64,000 nt of DNA from Paraspadella gotoi (Eukaryota > Chaetognatha): contig CM119270.1 of assembly GCA_051294375.1 (NCBI GenBank), positions 19,066,576 to 19,130,575 on the forward strand. The letters are read 5' to 3'. Made by a program: the position numbers and the translations under genes. Below, in pieces: positions 23,419 to 35,669 of this stretch. The stretch's first letter is position 1. Every line of letters starts with the position of its first letter. The notes under the pieces were generated by a model, which ran no database searches, was not told the DNA's origin, and was given only the letters and a program-made list of their open reading frames with translations.

Positions 23419-23628
23419 CATACCGCCGCCGCCGCCGCCCATACTGTTGCCCATACTGTTGTCCATACCGTTGTTCATACTGTTGCCCATACTGTTCTCG
23501 CTGCTCATTTTTGAGCTACTCTCCATGTCCGCCTCGCGCCGGCGCCATTTCGAGCCGGACGCGCGACGCCCGAACGAGGCCGCCGACGATATTAAAATTA
23601 TCGTTAACAGAACTATCAAATAACTCAT
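22592..23628 (-). CDS. Secreted/GPI-like Cys-rich protein B
   Basis: Two-exon model: 23628-23238 and 22785-22592. The donor is TCAG/GTCAAA and the acceptor GTCGTCCTCAG; phase 1 is kept, as in gene A at the same residue (SG/AKK). The predicted product is 194 residues: signal peptide (MSYLIVLLTIILISSAAS), a basic patch (KWRRREAD), a Met/Asn/Ser then Gly-rich spacer made of NSMGN-like units and (GCC)n codons, DLPTGAHECTKAKDCN, FKPDGCCSY, then KKSICVSKCKSGC and two more Cys, and a hydrophobic C-terminus (KLLGLTWSILFAW). Nine cysteines. The architecture suggests a GPI-anchored or tail-anchored surface protein. If the donor were skipped, the frame would continue for another 18 codons after the conserved SG and lose the second Cys module. 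It is the tandem paralogue of gene A but has its signal peptide and first Cys module in one exon. Family not recognised. Confidence 0.73.
22985..23105. repeat. Degenerate telomere-like CCCTAA repeats
   Basis: Repeated CCCTAACC, CCCTAAT and CCCTAAAC units with irregular spacing within the intron of gene B. It looks like a decayed interstitial telomeric sequence or a related minisatellite. Confidence 0.55.
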
Positions 23629-25597
23629 GATTCAATTTAAATGATTTTCTTTCTAACTTATTTTAATAATTTCTGGTAAAAACAAACTAGTTTATTTGAG
23701 TTATTTATGATAAAGGGATTAAGTAGAGGCGTTTTGTAGCTGGTGTTGTTTCACTTGCTATTTTCGTGCCCGTTCGTCGGTAAGACTCTGTCTCTCTCTG
23801 TCTGCCCGTCTTGTACACTGTACAATGTACACTGTACAATGTACAGTCGCCCTCTTCGCATAAAAATCGCAGTCACATGAACAGAAATCCGTGGCTTTAC
23901 GAATCTAATTGGCAGATAAACTATGTTCTATGAAACGGTACATAATTGTGTCTTCAGTTTTACCGCTTTTAATCTTTAATCGCGTTTCCAATAAACTTCT
24001 TGTTTGTTTAAGGATTATATCTTTTTCCGCCTTTTGACGTCACGTGTTGGTCTCCTTATCTCGTCCAATCAGAGATCGAGTTTAGGTTTCCAAACAAAAA
24101 AGAAAACAATCACGTCAGGAACAACAACAACAACTACGAAAGCAAATACTACAACAATAACAAGAACAACGACGACAAGAACAACCTAAAGAACAACAGG
24201 ATAGATCATTGATTCGTTCGTTCGTTATACAATATACAAACGTAGTTAGATTGTAAGAAAAGTTGGTAATTAATTAGAGTTAGACGGCGGTCGGTCAGTC
24301 GCATCGTTGATTCGTTGGTTCTAGTCACACGGATGCAAATTTTTATTTCGAAGAGAATAAATGTTTGCTCGATGCGGGTGAAATCGTTCACTGAGAAATC
24401 TTTTTTGGAAAAGAGTATTATTAGTTTTTTTTATTTCCTGTTAATTTTGGATAGAGGAAATTCGATCAGAAGTTTTGATAATTGATTTACGAAAATACGA
24501 AATCTGAAAAAAAAAATTTACTTAAACTTTTCCAGTTGACTTTGGAAATTACCACTAATTTTTAAGTTTAAGTTTAAGTTATCTTCATATTTCATTCTAT
24601 AACGAATCACTAAGGGAATAAAAATATTCTATTAAGTACTAAAGCAGTATTAAATACTAACCAGTTGAAAAAAAGAATTATATCTCTCGGTTAATCCAAT
24701 CAAAAGTCGTCAAACAGGAAAAGCGAAATTTCTTACCAATTTTTTTTTTCTTTTTTCATTATTAGTTTTCGATCGTCGAGTTATTTAATTTGACTTAAGG
24801 GGAAAAAAGGATCGAGCCACTGATGTTTATCTCTTTCTTTTATCTTTATTTAAGATGGAAAAAAGGAGAGAGAGAGAGAGAGAGAGAGAGCAGAGAGAGA
24901 GAGAGAGACGAGAGAGAGAGTTGAGAGAGAGGAAATCTTGCCTTTTTGTGTTTCACTGGATTGTCTGGAGGAGCAGAGAGAGAGAGACGAGAGAGAGAGA
25001 GAGCGAAGAAGAGAGAGAGAAGAGAGAAGAGCCAGAGGAAAGAACGAGAGAGAGAAGCGAGAGAGGATAGATTTTTCCCATTTAATCGCAAAAAAGTAAA
25101 ATATCGCAGGTCTGTAAAATCCTGAGAATGTTACGCCCGAGAAAAATTGGGATTAAGAAGAACATTTTCTTTCTTTCTTTAATTCTTTTTCTTCTTCTCT
25201 TTGTGGAATAAAGAAAACTTTTTTTTTTTGCTCTTTTTATTTTTTTCTTTTATTATGTTCCGCCCTTTACGCTTTTTTCTTTCTTGTGCAAGGCTTCTCT
25301 AAATGGAAGAAGAAAAAACAGAAAAAAATTTTATGAAAAAAAAGTCGATTTTTTAAATTTTTTTTGTTTTTTAGTTTCATTTTAAAACCCAGTGTAACAC
25401 CCAAAATTGGTCCTTTGGGGGGGGACAAACTTTAAAAAACAAAATAAGGGAACAAATAAACGAAAGAAAAAAAAAACATTAGTTTTAAAAAAAATTGCAG
25501 AAGAATAAATGCAGCAACCTCTAATTTAGCAAAATAAAGTCTCAGCTGAGCTAAGCTGTAACGAATAGACAGAATTAATAATGTCTCACGCAAAAAA

Positions 25598-25630
<33 letters not shown>

Positions 25631-25640
25631 NNNNNNNNNN
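23629..25640. other. Non-coding; TGTACA array and GA patches
   Basis: A palindrome-rich array of about 36 bp at 23810-23846 repeats TACACTGTACAATG. A composite TGACGTCACGTG lies near 24037. GA-rich patches occur at about 24864-25065 and at 25599-25630, the latter running into a 10-N gap (25631-25640). No gene supported. Confidence 0.5.
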
Positions 25641-25949
25641 TCTCGTCGCACGCGATCGTCCAGAGTCGCGTCACTTCGGCACGTGACTCTTTTTCAACAG
25701 TTTCGTTTTGATTTTTGTTTTTGTTATATTTGTCTGTATTTTTATTTGTATTTTCTGTATTTTTACTTTTATTGTCTGTATTTGTATTTGTATTGTTTGT
25801 ATTTGTACATATGTACTTTTCTGTATTTTTCTGCCATTTTATTTTTTAAGCTTTAAATCGAGTCCCGGATGTCATCGCCTGAAATACTATTTTTTTTTTT
25901 CTGACTCTGACTCAACTTTCATTTCATGATAAATTAGTGAATTGTGACT

Positions 25950-25990
25950 TGGTCAATGGTCACTGGTCAATGGTCACTGGTCACTGGTCA
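25950..25990. repeat. Heptamer array of TGGTCA half-sites
   Basis: Six GGTCA cores at a 7-bp period (GGTCAAT / GGTCACT). The period equals that of a DR1 nuclear-receptor element, though the hexamer is TGGTCA, not AGGTCA. Confidence 0.65.
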
Positions 25991-27033
25991 GTCATTGTCC
26001 TCCTAATCTCTCCTCATTTCACTCCGTGTGGTCGGTCCGTCGGTCCGTCTATTTGTCAGTCTTTGTCTCTTTTATCTTTTCCTTTTGTCCATCACCTTTT
26101 GGTTTTCCAGCGCTTCTTTTCTCCATCAATGTCGTGTCCATCACCCCTTTCTTTTCTCCATCAACGACCCTCTCCCCTTCCCCTTTTGGGTCAATCGCGG
26201 CGTCGTTCCATCGCCTCTTACGTCCCATTAAAGGCGTCGTGGTCAGCGTCGGCGTCGTCGGCGTCCGAACTGTCGCCGAAAACGCCTCTTTCAAATCGTC
26301 ACGTGACTCAGGAAACGGTTCGCGGTCGGATCACGTGACTTGTTTTTCGTAACGCTGACATCGACGAGACTGCGTCACGTCACGTCACGTCACGTCACGT
26401 CACGTCACGTCACGTCACGTCACGTCACGTCACGTCACGTCACGCGGACATCGACGAGACTGCGTCACGTCACGAACCGTCGCGTCGCCCGCGAATCGCG
26501 AGACGTCGCGTCAAGCGTTTTGATCACGTGATCCGCGGTCGTTTATATCACGTGAACATCAAGAGAGCGACCCCTCGCGGGACTGACCCATGTTCCGCTT
26601 TCTCTCTTCTCTCTCTCTCTCTGCTCTCAAGTGCTCATCATATCCTCTGCTCTCTCTCATCTCCTCTCTCCCTCTCTCTCTCTCTCGTCATTTCTCTCTC
26701 TCTCTCTCTCTCTCTCTGACGCTTTCAATGGCGTCAACCCCCCGTCCCATTTTGAGTCAAGAACGTGCGATGCACGACTTCCGTTCGCTGACAAACATCA
26801 AGAACAACAACAAAAATAACAACAACAACAACATCAATGTCTGATGACGAATTCGCACCCTGGTTCCGGTATGAAATCGCACGCACGTGCACTTCATGTC
26901 GCGCGCGATGTCGTCGCTCGCGTCTTTACTCTCGTGCATTTACAACAACGACAACGACAACAACAACGACAACTAAGACTCTTTGTCCCTCGAAATTCCG
27001 CTGCATCGATTTTTATCGATGACCTGCAACGAC

Positions 27034-27072
<39 letters not shown>

Positions 27073-27419
27073 AATTGACGACATGGGCGATTCCCAACGA
27101 CCACGTGACCTTTCGACGGTCGCCTTTGTTCGCGAAAAACTTTCGTACGCCTCGTCTTTGTGCGTACACAGTCGTAAACGGTAAAAGTTTAGGATTTGAA
27201 AGATCAGGAAGAGAACGTTTCTATAAAATGTTTGTCGTAAAGATTTTACAGAGATTCTGAACCGAAATTTGACTTTCGTCGTTAGAGAACAAGTAAATGT
27301 ATAGATTTAAACCGATAATATTTTTGGGAATATTTAGATTTAGTAATTCCGAGAAATAGTAAATCGAAAACTTGCTTCTCATCAAACCCGCGATGAAACT
27401 GACAAATCCTCGATTTACA
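25991..27419. other. CpG- and E-box-rich non-coding region
   Basis: CACGTG occurs at 26300, 26332, 26525, 26549, 26884 and 27102, plus 25680 just before, several as TCACGTGA. CpG and ACG repeats are frequent, with (GAC)n at about 27035-27070. It could be a regulatory region or promoter, but no gene start was identified. Confidence 0.4.
26373..26444. repeat. (TCACG)14 array
   Basis: Pentamer tandem repeat of 72 bp. The flanking 20-mer starting GACATCGACGAGACTGCGTC occurs before it (26357) and again after it (26447), so a larger unit was duplicated. Confidence 0.9.
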
Positions 27420-28240
27420 AAAATCGCAAAGTACGAATTGGATACGCTCAATGCGAAAGCGAAATCCCGATTTAGCGAATTCGCAAATGTGAGAATTCGA
27501 CGCTAAATGCGAAAGCGAAATCGCGATTTAGCGAGTTTCGGTTTCGCGCGACGAAGCGAAAAGAAAAAGTTTCGAGTTTCGAGTCGAAATCGCGAAGTCA
27601 CACGAGAAAAGNNNNNNNNNNNNNNNNNNNNNNNNNNNNNNNNNNNNNNNNNNNNNNNNNNNNNNNNNNNNNNNNNNNNNNNNNNNNNNNNNNNNNNNNN
27701 NNNNNNNNNNNNNNNNNNNNNNNNNNNNNNNNNNNNNNNNNNNNNNNNNNNNNNNNNNNNNNNNNNNNNNNNNNNNNNNNNNNNNNNNNNNNNNNNNNNN
27801 NNNNNNNNNNNNNNNNNNNNNNNNNNNNNNNNNNNNNNNNNNNNNNNNNNNNNNNNNNNNNNNNNNNNNNNNNNNNNNNNNNNNNNNNNNNNNNNNNNNN
27901 NNNNNNNNNNNNNNNNNNGCGCTTCCAACGCGGGACACGAAATCGGCACCAGAGGCGGAGAAGGAAGGAGACACTTTCGGGAGGCGTGACTTGTTATAAT
28001 ACGGAAGGAACGTCCTCACATCCGGGGGATGAAGACGGGGTAACCTCGTAGTCAGGGACACGGACAGTTATTTTTAAATGTCGAACGAGTCTTGAAAGAA
28101 CTGTTTTCTCTTCATTTGAGTTGTCAGAAAACCGATTTAGACTTGACCTGTTGGATCTTTCTTGTGGACTCTTTAGACATGTCAAAGTAAACATGTCATG
28201 TCAACATGAACATTATTTTATCATTTAACAATTCACCTAT
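27420..28240. other. Non-coding with local duplication and 307-N gap
   Basis: A segment containing GCGAAAGCGAAATC and CGATTTAGCGA occurs twice (about 27452 and 27507) immediately before the gap at 27612-27918. After the gap, open frames are short and unrecognised. Confidence 0.45.
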
Positions 28241-29409
28241 CTTGCCTCTGTTCGATCAATTTGACCGAGTGATGGTTTGTTAAGGCTTCCATCTCCATTG
28301 CAAGATGATGACATCGCAGGAGCCTGAGTGCCAGCCTGCCAGGTTTTCAATTCAATGAAGTAGTATAACCTTCTAATCTAATTATTTATTTATATATTTA
28401 TTTAGTTATAACAGATTTCAATTAAACAAAAGGACCACTTCTTTTAGTTTTAAAACATTATTCCTGCGACACCGAAGTTTAACGAAAATATATGATAGAA
28501 ATAATAGGGAAACGACCACACGGAGATTCTTTGTTGTCTTTGTCTGCAGTGAATACAGTTGATTCCGATCGATCCAATAGAGAACAAGAGCCTAATCGCT
28601 CTGCCCTTTCTACTGTATCACGTCTCTTGGTTTACGCGGAAGATTGATCGATGACTATGAATCATGAGGTCTCTCTCTCTCTCTCTCTNNNNNNNNNNNN
28701 NNNNNNNNNNNNNACCCAGCACATTCGCTTTCCCAATTTCGACTCTCCCTTCCCTCTTTCCCTCCCCTATTCCTAAACCTCCCCTACCGCAACGGCCTTC
28801 CCCCACCGCCCGCCCCCACGCAAATTCCCACCACCCCCTTCTCTTTCCCATATTACATCCTTCATACACTCATCCACCGGTTTCCATCTCTTTCAATCTT
28901 ACCCATCGAAGGCGCCGATCTCCCATTGTTTTTCGTACAGAGGATGATTTGTCGCCAAATCGCGTTCTTTTTTTATTTCTTCTTTCTCTCTCTACTCCTC
29001 TCTCTCTCTCTCTCTCTCCTTCTCATCTCTCTTCTCTCTTCTCTCTCTCTCTCTCTCCTCTCTGCTCTCCTTCCGTCCCTCTTTCTCACTTATTGTTTCA
29101 TTTTTATCGTCATTTAGCTCTGCAGATCGCCTGCCTTAGTGTCGCCATGATGCGCAAATCTCAATCTCGAAACCCATTTGCATGAACTGAAAATTTTAAT
29201 TTACGTTACATTTACATTTTTAATAATAATTCTTATTTCCTCCCCTCTGGTTTTATTCCCCAGCAACCAATATTCTATATACAACAACAACAGAAATAAC
29301 AACAACAACAACTAAAACAACAGAACAGAAGGGAAAAAACGAAATAAATCGGAAAGGCAAACAACGAGGACGCGATTCCATTAGAGGACCCAAAACGGAT
29401 CGATATAAC

Positions 29410-29441
<32 letters not shown>

Positions 29442-29892
29442 CGATGATGACGTCTAAAACGACGACGACCATGACTACAAAGACGACGACGACGACGTCG
29501 ACGACGACGACATTAACAACGACGATCACGAAATCTCCCCACGACGAAATAAAACTCATGAAACTCCTTTTGTTTTCCGGGAAAAAGAAAGAAAATTCAA
29601 AGAGAAAAGTTTAACTATTTAATTTTTTTTTTTTTTTGCACCAAAAAAAATAATATTATTTTTGTCGGTTTTGGAATATTAATAGGAAGAGGGAAAAGGG
29701 AGAGATCTGCACCCCCCCCCAAAAAAAAAAATGTGTCAAAAGAGAGAAAAAGGTCACGAGTTCGAACCCTGAGCTAAGAGAAAGAGACTCATTGTGCTGA
29801 GTCGGCGAAGAGAGAGAAAAAAGAAAGAATAGAAAAGAATAAAAAAGAAAAAAAATGGAGACGAGTTTTAAGTAAATAATAAAATCGACGGG
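28241..29892. other. Non-coding; CT, C-rich and ACG/AAC repeats
   Basis: A (CT)n tract at 28671-28688 ends in a 25-N gap (28689-28713). C-rich DNA follows to about 28860, imperfect CT lies at 28985-29075, AAC repeats at about 29282-29315 and ACG repeats at about 29405-29530. A GAGTTCGAACCCTG string near 29758 resembles a tRNA B-box, but no tRNA folds around it. Confidence 0.45.
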
Positions 29893-30075
29893 AATGAATG
29901 AATGAGGGTATTAAGGGTGGAATGAAGGAAGGAATGAATGAATGAATGAATGAATGAAGGTATAAAGGGTGGAATGAATAAATGAATGAATCGAATTTTT
30001 AAAGAGTGGAACGAATGAATGAATAGAATGTATAAAGGGTGGAATGAATGAATGAAAGAAGGAAATAAAGAATTG
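29893..30075. repeat. (GAAT)n minisatellite
   Basis: GAAT/AATG tetramers in clusters separated by diverged repeats of TATAAAGGGTGGAATG. Confidence 0.8.
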
Positions 30076-30162
30076 TACAAATGAATGTTGGAATCAGTAA
30101 ATAAAATTAGAGAATTTCATTTATCGTCAATATTTTTTTAGATCTAAATAAAAAAGGGATGG

Positions 30163-30194
<32 letters not shown>

Positions 30195-30314
30195 GTGAAA
30201 ACGAAGATGAGGACGACGACCACAAAGTCAACATCCGGGAAACGAAATCTACAGTAAAATCCAATTATTCCCTTGCGGACTGAGTCACCAACGACGCGAA
30301 GAGGCCGCCTCACT

Positions 30315-30672
30315 GTATCTCCATTTTTTCCTTTCTTTCTTTTTAACTCTCTTTTTTTTTCTTTTTTTTTCTTTTCTTTTCTTTTCTTTTCTTCTTCTTT
30401 TTTTTTCTTTTCTTTCTTTTCTTTTCTTTTCTTTTCTTTCTTTTCTTTTTTCTTTTCTTTCTATTCCCTTCGGCCCCTTTTTTCTTTCTTTTCTTTCTTC
30501 TTTCTTTCTTTCTCTTCTTCTTTCTTTCTTTCTTTCTTTCTTTCTTCTTCTCTTCTTATCTTTCTTTCTTGTAGAAAACAGTAAACTGGGAAAGCAGAGA
30601 GGCGGCGTCAAGTCGCGTCGACGAGGCGTGGACGTCGTTGAGAGCAGAGAGACAGAGAGAGAGAGAGAGAGA

Positions 30673-30710
<38 letters not shown>

Positions 30711-31287
30711 GAGAGACGAGAGGAGAGAGAGAGAGAGAAAGAGAGAGAGAGACGTTTCTCCGCGGGGCACCTCGTCGGTTGACCAAGGATTAGGATCACG
30801 GGAGATTACAATCGGAGATAAGAGGAGGAAGAGAAAAGAAAGAAGAGTGAGGGAGGAAAGGAGAAGAAAAGAGAAAGGAAAATAAAGGAGGAAAAAAGTA
30901 AAGGAAATAAGAAAGGATAAGAAAGAATGGAGAGAGAATGGAGAAATGAGAGGAAAAGAAAATGAAGAAAGAAAGGAAAGAGAGATGAGAGGATAAGAAT
31001 AAAAGAAGGATATAGGAGAAAAGAAAAGAAAAGAAAAGTTGTGGAGGAAAAAAAAGGAGAGTGAGGAACGAGAAGGAGGAAAGGAAAGAAAATGGCGAAA
31101 GAAAAGTAAAACTCAAAAAGTAGGTTAAGAGGTAAAACCGCAAATGGTGACTCTGACCTGAAGAAAGACAAGGGAGGAAAGAAAAGAAAGGAAAAACAAG
31201 GGAAAAGAAAAAGGAAAGAGAAAAAATAAGAGGATGAAAGGAGCTTAAAGAGAATTAAGAAATTGAGTCGGTAGAAGGTTGAGCGGA

Positions 31288-31322
<35 letters not shown>

Positions 31323-31330
31323 TAATTGTG
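30315..31330. repeat. Adjacent polypyrimidine and polypurine blocks
   Basis: The + strand is nearly all C/T from about 30315 to 30575 (TTTTC, CTTT units) and, after about 65 bp of mixed sequence, nearly all A/G to about 31330 (GA, GAAAA, GGAAA units). Open frames here are artefacts. Confidence 0.85.
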
Positions 31331-31445
31331 AAAAAAGAAGAGCATAAATTGGTGAAATTGAGACTATGAGCCATCCAGTCAGAAGACTTTCAGGTCCCGG
31401 TCAGAAATCTCTTTTCCCTCGCCTCCACCATTTTACGATCTTCAT

Positions 31446-31870
31446 TGAAATCTGACATTTCCTTTCTCCAAACCCTTTCTCCCTTTACCCTCTCATCCTT
31501 TACCCACTCATCCTCTCTCCCTTTACCCTCTCATCCTTTACCCTCTCATCCTCTCTCCCTTCACCCTCTCATCCCTCTCTCTTCTGACATTTTCCCTTCT
31601 CCAATATCACCCACTCACCCCCTCCACTTTTTCCGCCTCCCCCCCTTTGGCTCCCATTAGCGACTCGAGATGGCGCCGCCGGACATCTGCAGATTCGATG
31701 GAATCCTCGGACGTTGAGGATCCCGACTTTGGTCAGGAAAATGGACGGCAATCGGGGCACCCCAATTGGCAATTGCGCCAAATGGCAATTGCACGAAACG
31801 GCAATGGCGCTAAAGGGATTAAACAATGGAAAGGCTATTTGAATTTGAGACGAAAATAAATCTAAATTTA
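31446..31870. repeat. CCCTTTACCCTCTCATC minisatellite and flank
   Basis: Units of roughly 17-20 bp with CTCATCCTTTACCC cores fill about 31475-31585. Downstream, GGCAATTG-type repeats occur at about 31745-31810. A 70-codon + frame (31647-31859) has no recognisable similarity. Confidence 0.55.
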
Positions 31871-32224
31871 GTAAAAGATTTAAAAATAGTCCATGTAAAC
31901 GTTTTGAATGAGACCGGGCAAACATTACGTCGGTACACAATGCGTTTTTAAAATAGAAATTAAATTAGGTTTTGAAATCAGGCACGAGGTTCCATTCCTC
32001 CGAACCTAACGGTGGATATGGAAAATAAACATTCGGAAAACAAAAAGCGAATCGCTAATTTTATTTTCGCTTGGATAAGCAAAAATGAAAAATAAGCAAA
32101 AATGAAAAGAAAGAAACAAAAAGTCAATTTCACTTTTTCGCTTTCAAACGCAATTTTGACGAAACACGTCCGACGTCGAAAGAGAAAGAAGAGGAGAATG
32201 GCACGTGATGAGGCGGGAGGGGGT

Positions 32225-32485
32225 GGAGGATGGCAATGTGGTGGCAAGGAACATGGCAAAACTATGGCAAGGCGGTGGGAAAGAATATGTCAAAACTATG
32301 GCAAGTCGGTGGCAAAGAACATGCTAAAATTATGGCAAGGCGGTGGCAAGGAAATATGGCAAAACTATTTACAAGGCGGAGGCAAAGAATATGGTAATAC
32401 TATTTAAAAGAATGACAAAGCTATGATATGACGGATTATAAAGAATATGGAAAAAGTATGGCATGGCGGTGGCAAAGGGAATGGG
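32225..32485. repeat. Minisatellite of about 37-39 bp units
   Basis: Imperfect repeats containing GGCAAAGAA.ATGGCAAAACTATGGCAAGGCGGT-like sequence, about six copies decaying to the right. Confidence 0.7.
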
Positions 32486-33075
32486 ACGATGGAACTGAAG
32501 AAATGAATGATGGTAAAAAGATGATGATAGATGACAAATGGAGTTAGATGGAAAAAAAAGGCTAACGATGAGATGAGATCGAAAGTTGAAAAGAAAATCA
32601 AGATAAAAGAGATAATTTATGCCTTTATGATGTAATTAATCTCGTAATGTCATAATGTAATATCTAATAAATATAAATATAAAATAAATATTAAGTATTG
32701 AAAAATCTGAAAAATTTAAAATAGTAATTTTGAAAATTTTGATAATTCATATTTTACGTATATTTGTTGATTATAAAAAGGGCTTAATAAACAGGACGAA
32801 GGGAAAGTGAAAAAGTGAAAAGATTAAAAAAAAAAACAATGGGTTTTATTTCATAGAATAAAATGGTTTACGACCAAACGGTAATTATAAATGGCGAAGG
32901 CAAAAGAGGAATGGCACGGTTATATGGTCGTAAGATTACGACGAGGCAAATGGCGAATGGTTCTGGAACAGAGATGGCATTGAGACGGCATTAGAACGGC
33001 ATTGATATGGCGACGCTTCGAACGCGGAGAGGCGGAGCGGAGGGGGCGTCGACGTCAACGTTATTCGCGTCGCGG
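32486..33075. other. AT-rich non-coding
   Basis: No gene or clear repeat before the (GAC)n array. Confidence 0.45.
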
Positions 33076-33150
<75 letters not shown>

Positions 33151-33151
33151 C
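33076..33151. repeat. (GAC)25 microsatellite
   Basis: Near-perfect ACG/GAC trinucleotides for about 76 bp; reads as poly-Val on the minus strand and poly-Asp or poly-Thr on the plus strand, without gene context. Confidence 0.95.
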
Positions 33152-34023
33152 GGATAATGAAACGAATTAATTAGATTATCGTTTTTAGCATCCGCGATAT
33201 AATCGAAGTTAATCGAATAATGGGAAAAAAATAATGATAAAAAAATAAGCAATGAGTTTCCGAGGGATGAGGGGTTTTTTTTATCCATTAATATTTTTTT
33301 AATATATTTTTATCGTCGATAACGACCAAAGATAAAATGAATAAAAATGATTAAGATCGCAGAGTAAAAACGCGATTTGATCCGAATCTGAAACGAGGCT
33401 GGCGCGGCGATGGTCTTTTCTTTTTTGGCGGAGTTTTTTAAGACAAGGGGGAAAAAAATTTAAAAATCGTGCGAATTAAAAAGAAAAAAATATTAAAAAA
33501 CATCCTGTCGTTGAGATACGCTAACTTCTGGCATCGACAGAGAGCGCTGGAGTTTTTTTAAGCGTTGCTCTTTTTTTTTTTGCTCGAAATTCGCGCCAAA
33601 AGTAGTGAGATTACGAGGAGCAAACAAATTCCGAGTTCAGCCCAAAAAGTCTTTTTTTTTCATTCGATGATTTTCAGACTTTCCGCTGCCAAGCGCATGA
33701 GGTCGTTGGAGCGCTCTTTGCGTTTTTGGTTTGGTTTAGTTTGGATTGAATGATATAAAAGATAAGATAATAGCAGATAATAACAGATGTTAACAGATGT
33801 TAACGATACAAGATTCGGGGATGAGATTAAATCATGATGGAATATGAAACCTGCGCATTAAAGAAAAACCAGATTGTTAAAATATTAAAATTCTCACAAG
33901 TGGTTGGCAGAATTTTTTGGGCGTAGGTGGAGGTTCTGATCTCAGGGATAAAAATGGATCTGGGACAATTTAGTCCTGGCGGTCACGACCGGGGAGGTTA
34001 TTCATGGTCGGAACGAGAGAGAA

Positions 34024-34077
<54 letters not shown>

Positions 34078-35470
34078 AGAAGAGAGAGAGAGAGGAGAGA
34101 GAGAGAGAGGAAATGCGGACAGGGCTTGGTTTTTAGCGGAAACATGAGTGAGAGACAGTTCAAAGAAAAAACGAATACGTATGTATATGAAAAAGCGCCA
34201 AAATTTCATCTTTTTTTTTTCAAAATTATCTTATTAAAAATTACGATTTGGTTGTTTAAAAAAGAATCGTGATTTTCGTATGTAAAACTAAAAGACACGA
34301 CGGTTATATCACGATGAACTGTGAACAAATGAGAGACGAAAAAGTCACAACAAATCAAATATCGTCGACGAATTCATCTTCACGTGAACAAAGTTGTTAA
34401 CAGGTGAGTTTTGTTTAATTTTTTTATCATTAACTGTGAAGTTTAGCTGTCCAAAGGGAAAACTATTTTTTGGGTATTTTTTTTAATGATTCGGTGCAGT
34501 TATTATACAAAAATAAAAAATAACGTTCATCGGGGATCGAGTGATTAATTTGAAGAAAATTATTCTCGACAAAATGAAACCGGCTCGGAAATCCTATGTC
34601 TATCGATCTATGTCTATCATTGTCTATCATTTTTTATTAAATAAATCTAAGATAAATTAATTAAAGAATTTGGTCCCTTTCGTTGGGTTGAGGCAGCATT
34701 GTGATAAAATTTGTCATAGACTATAGAGCTGGGCTTTCACATTTGCTTGCCCATTTGTGAAAACTCACAATATCAATGCTTTTTCCCCAAAAAAAATTGA
34801 CCTAAAACTCTCCGTCAATTTTCAAGTTTTTTTTTCGCATCTACAAGTTTTTTTCTGGTTTGTTTGTTTTACTAAAGTGTTTCGTCTTTTGTTTGATTTT
34901 TGTCGGAGGAGGAAAGAAAGAAAGAAAAGGAAACAAAAGGTTTAATATTTTTCTGGTTTTTTTTTCTTTTTTTTTTAACTAAATCCAGGGATTTTTGAAG
35001 GAAAAAAAAAGGAGAAAAGTAAGCAAAGAAAAGGCGAAAGAATTGAAGCAGAGAGTCGAAATCAATAGTAAATGAAAGAAAAGAAAAAAAGTAAAAGAAA
35101 AAAGAAAGGAGTCTAGAATAAGAGAAGATAAAAAGAATAGATGAAATAGGAGAATATGGTTCTTTTAATAATAGATAAATATATAAATTGTATAAAGAAA
35201 TAATTAGGCATTCGCGTGCTGAAAATATTACTTTAAATTTTTTGTCCGTTATTCCGTCAGCTTCTATTTTAAAATTAGGACGGTTATCTCTTTAAACCTT
35301 CACACCCGTTGACTCTGGCAGAGAATGAAAAGGGTCATAATAAAAAAAAAAAAAAGAAACGGCTAAAATTGATTACAAGCGATAAAAATAACAATAAAAC
35401 GATAAATTGATGTAACAAAAAGAAAAAGAAAAAAATCTAAGCGAAGATCGAAAATTTCAGTCTTTTTCTG
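33152..35470. other. Non-coding with (GA)n at about 34012-34110
   Basis: AT-rich with many A/T runs. The imperfect GA tract is the only notable repeat. No exon recognised. Confidence 0.5.
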
Positions 35471-35564
35471 TCAAAAGGTCATCATTTTCACAGGAGAAAA
35501 AAAAAGATCACCGGCGCACGAGGCTGAACAATTTGTGAGGATATTCGAAACAATTGCGAATAAC

Positions 35565-35588
35565 GAGAGAGAGAGGAGAAGAGTAGAC

Positions 35589-35627
<39 letters not shown>

Positions 35628-35628
35628 C

Positions 35629-35669
<41 letters not shown>

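Noticed and set aside
29750-29775. tRNA-like B-box (GAGTTCGAACCCTG)
   Set aside because: No A-box at the right distance and no cloverleaf in the surrounding purine-rich sequence.
31647-31859. 70-codon frame starting MAPISDSRWRRR
   Set aside because: Ordinary composition, but half of it derives from GGCAATTG-type repeats and there is no similarity I can name.
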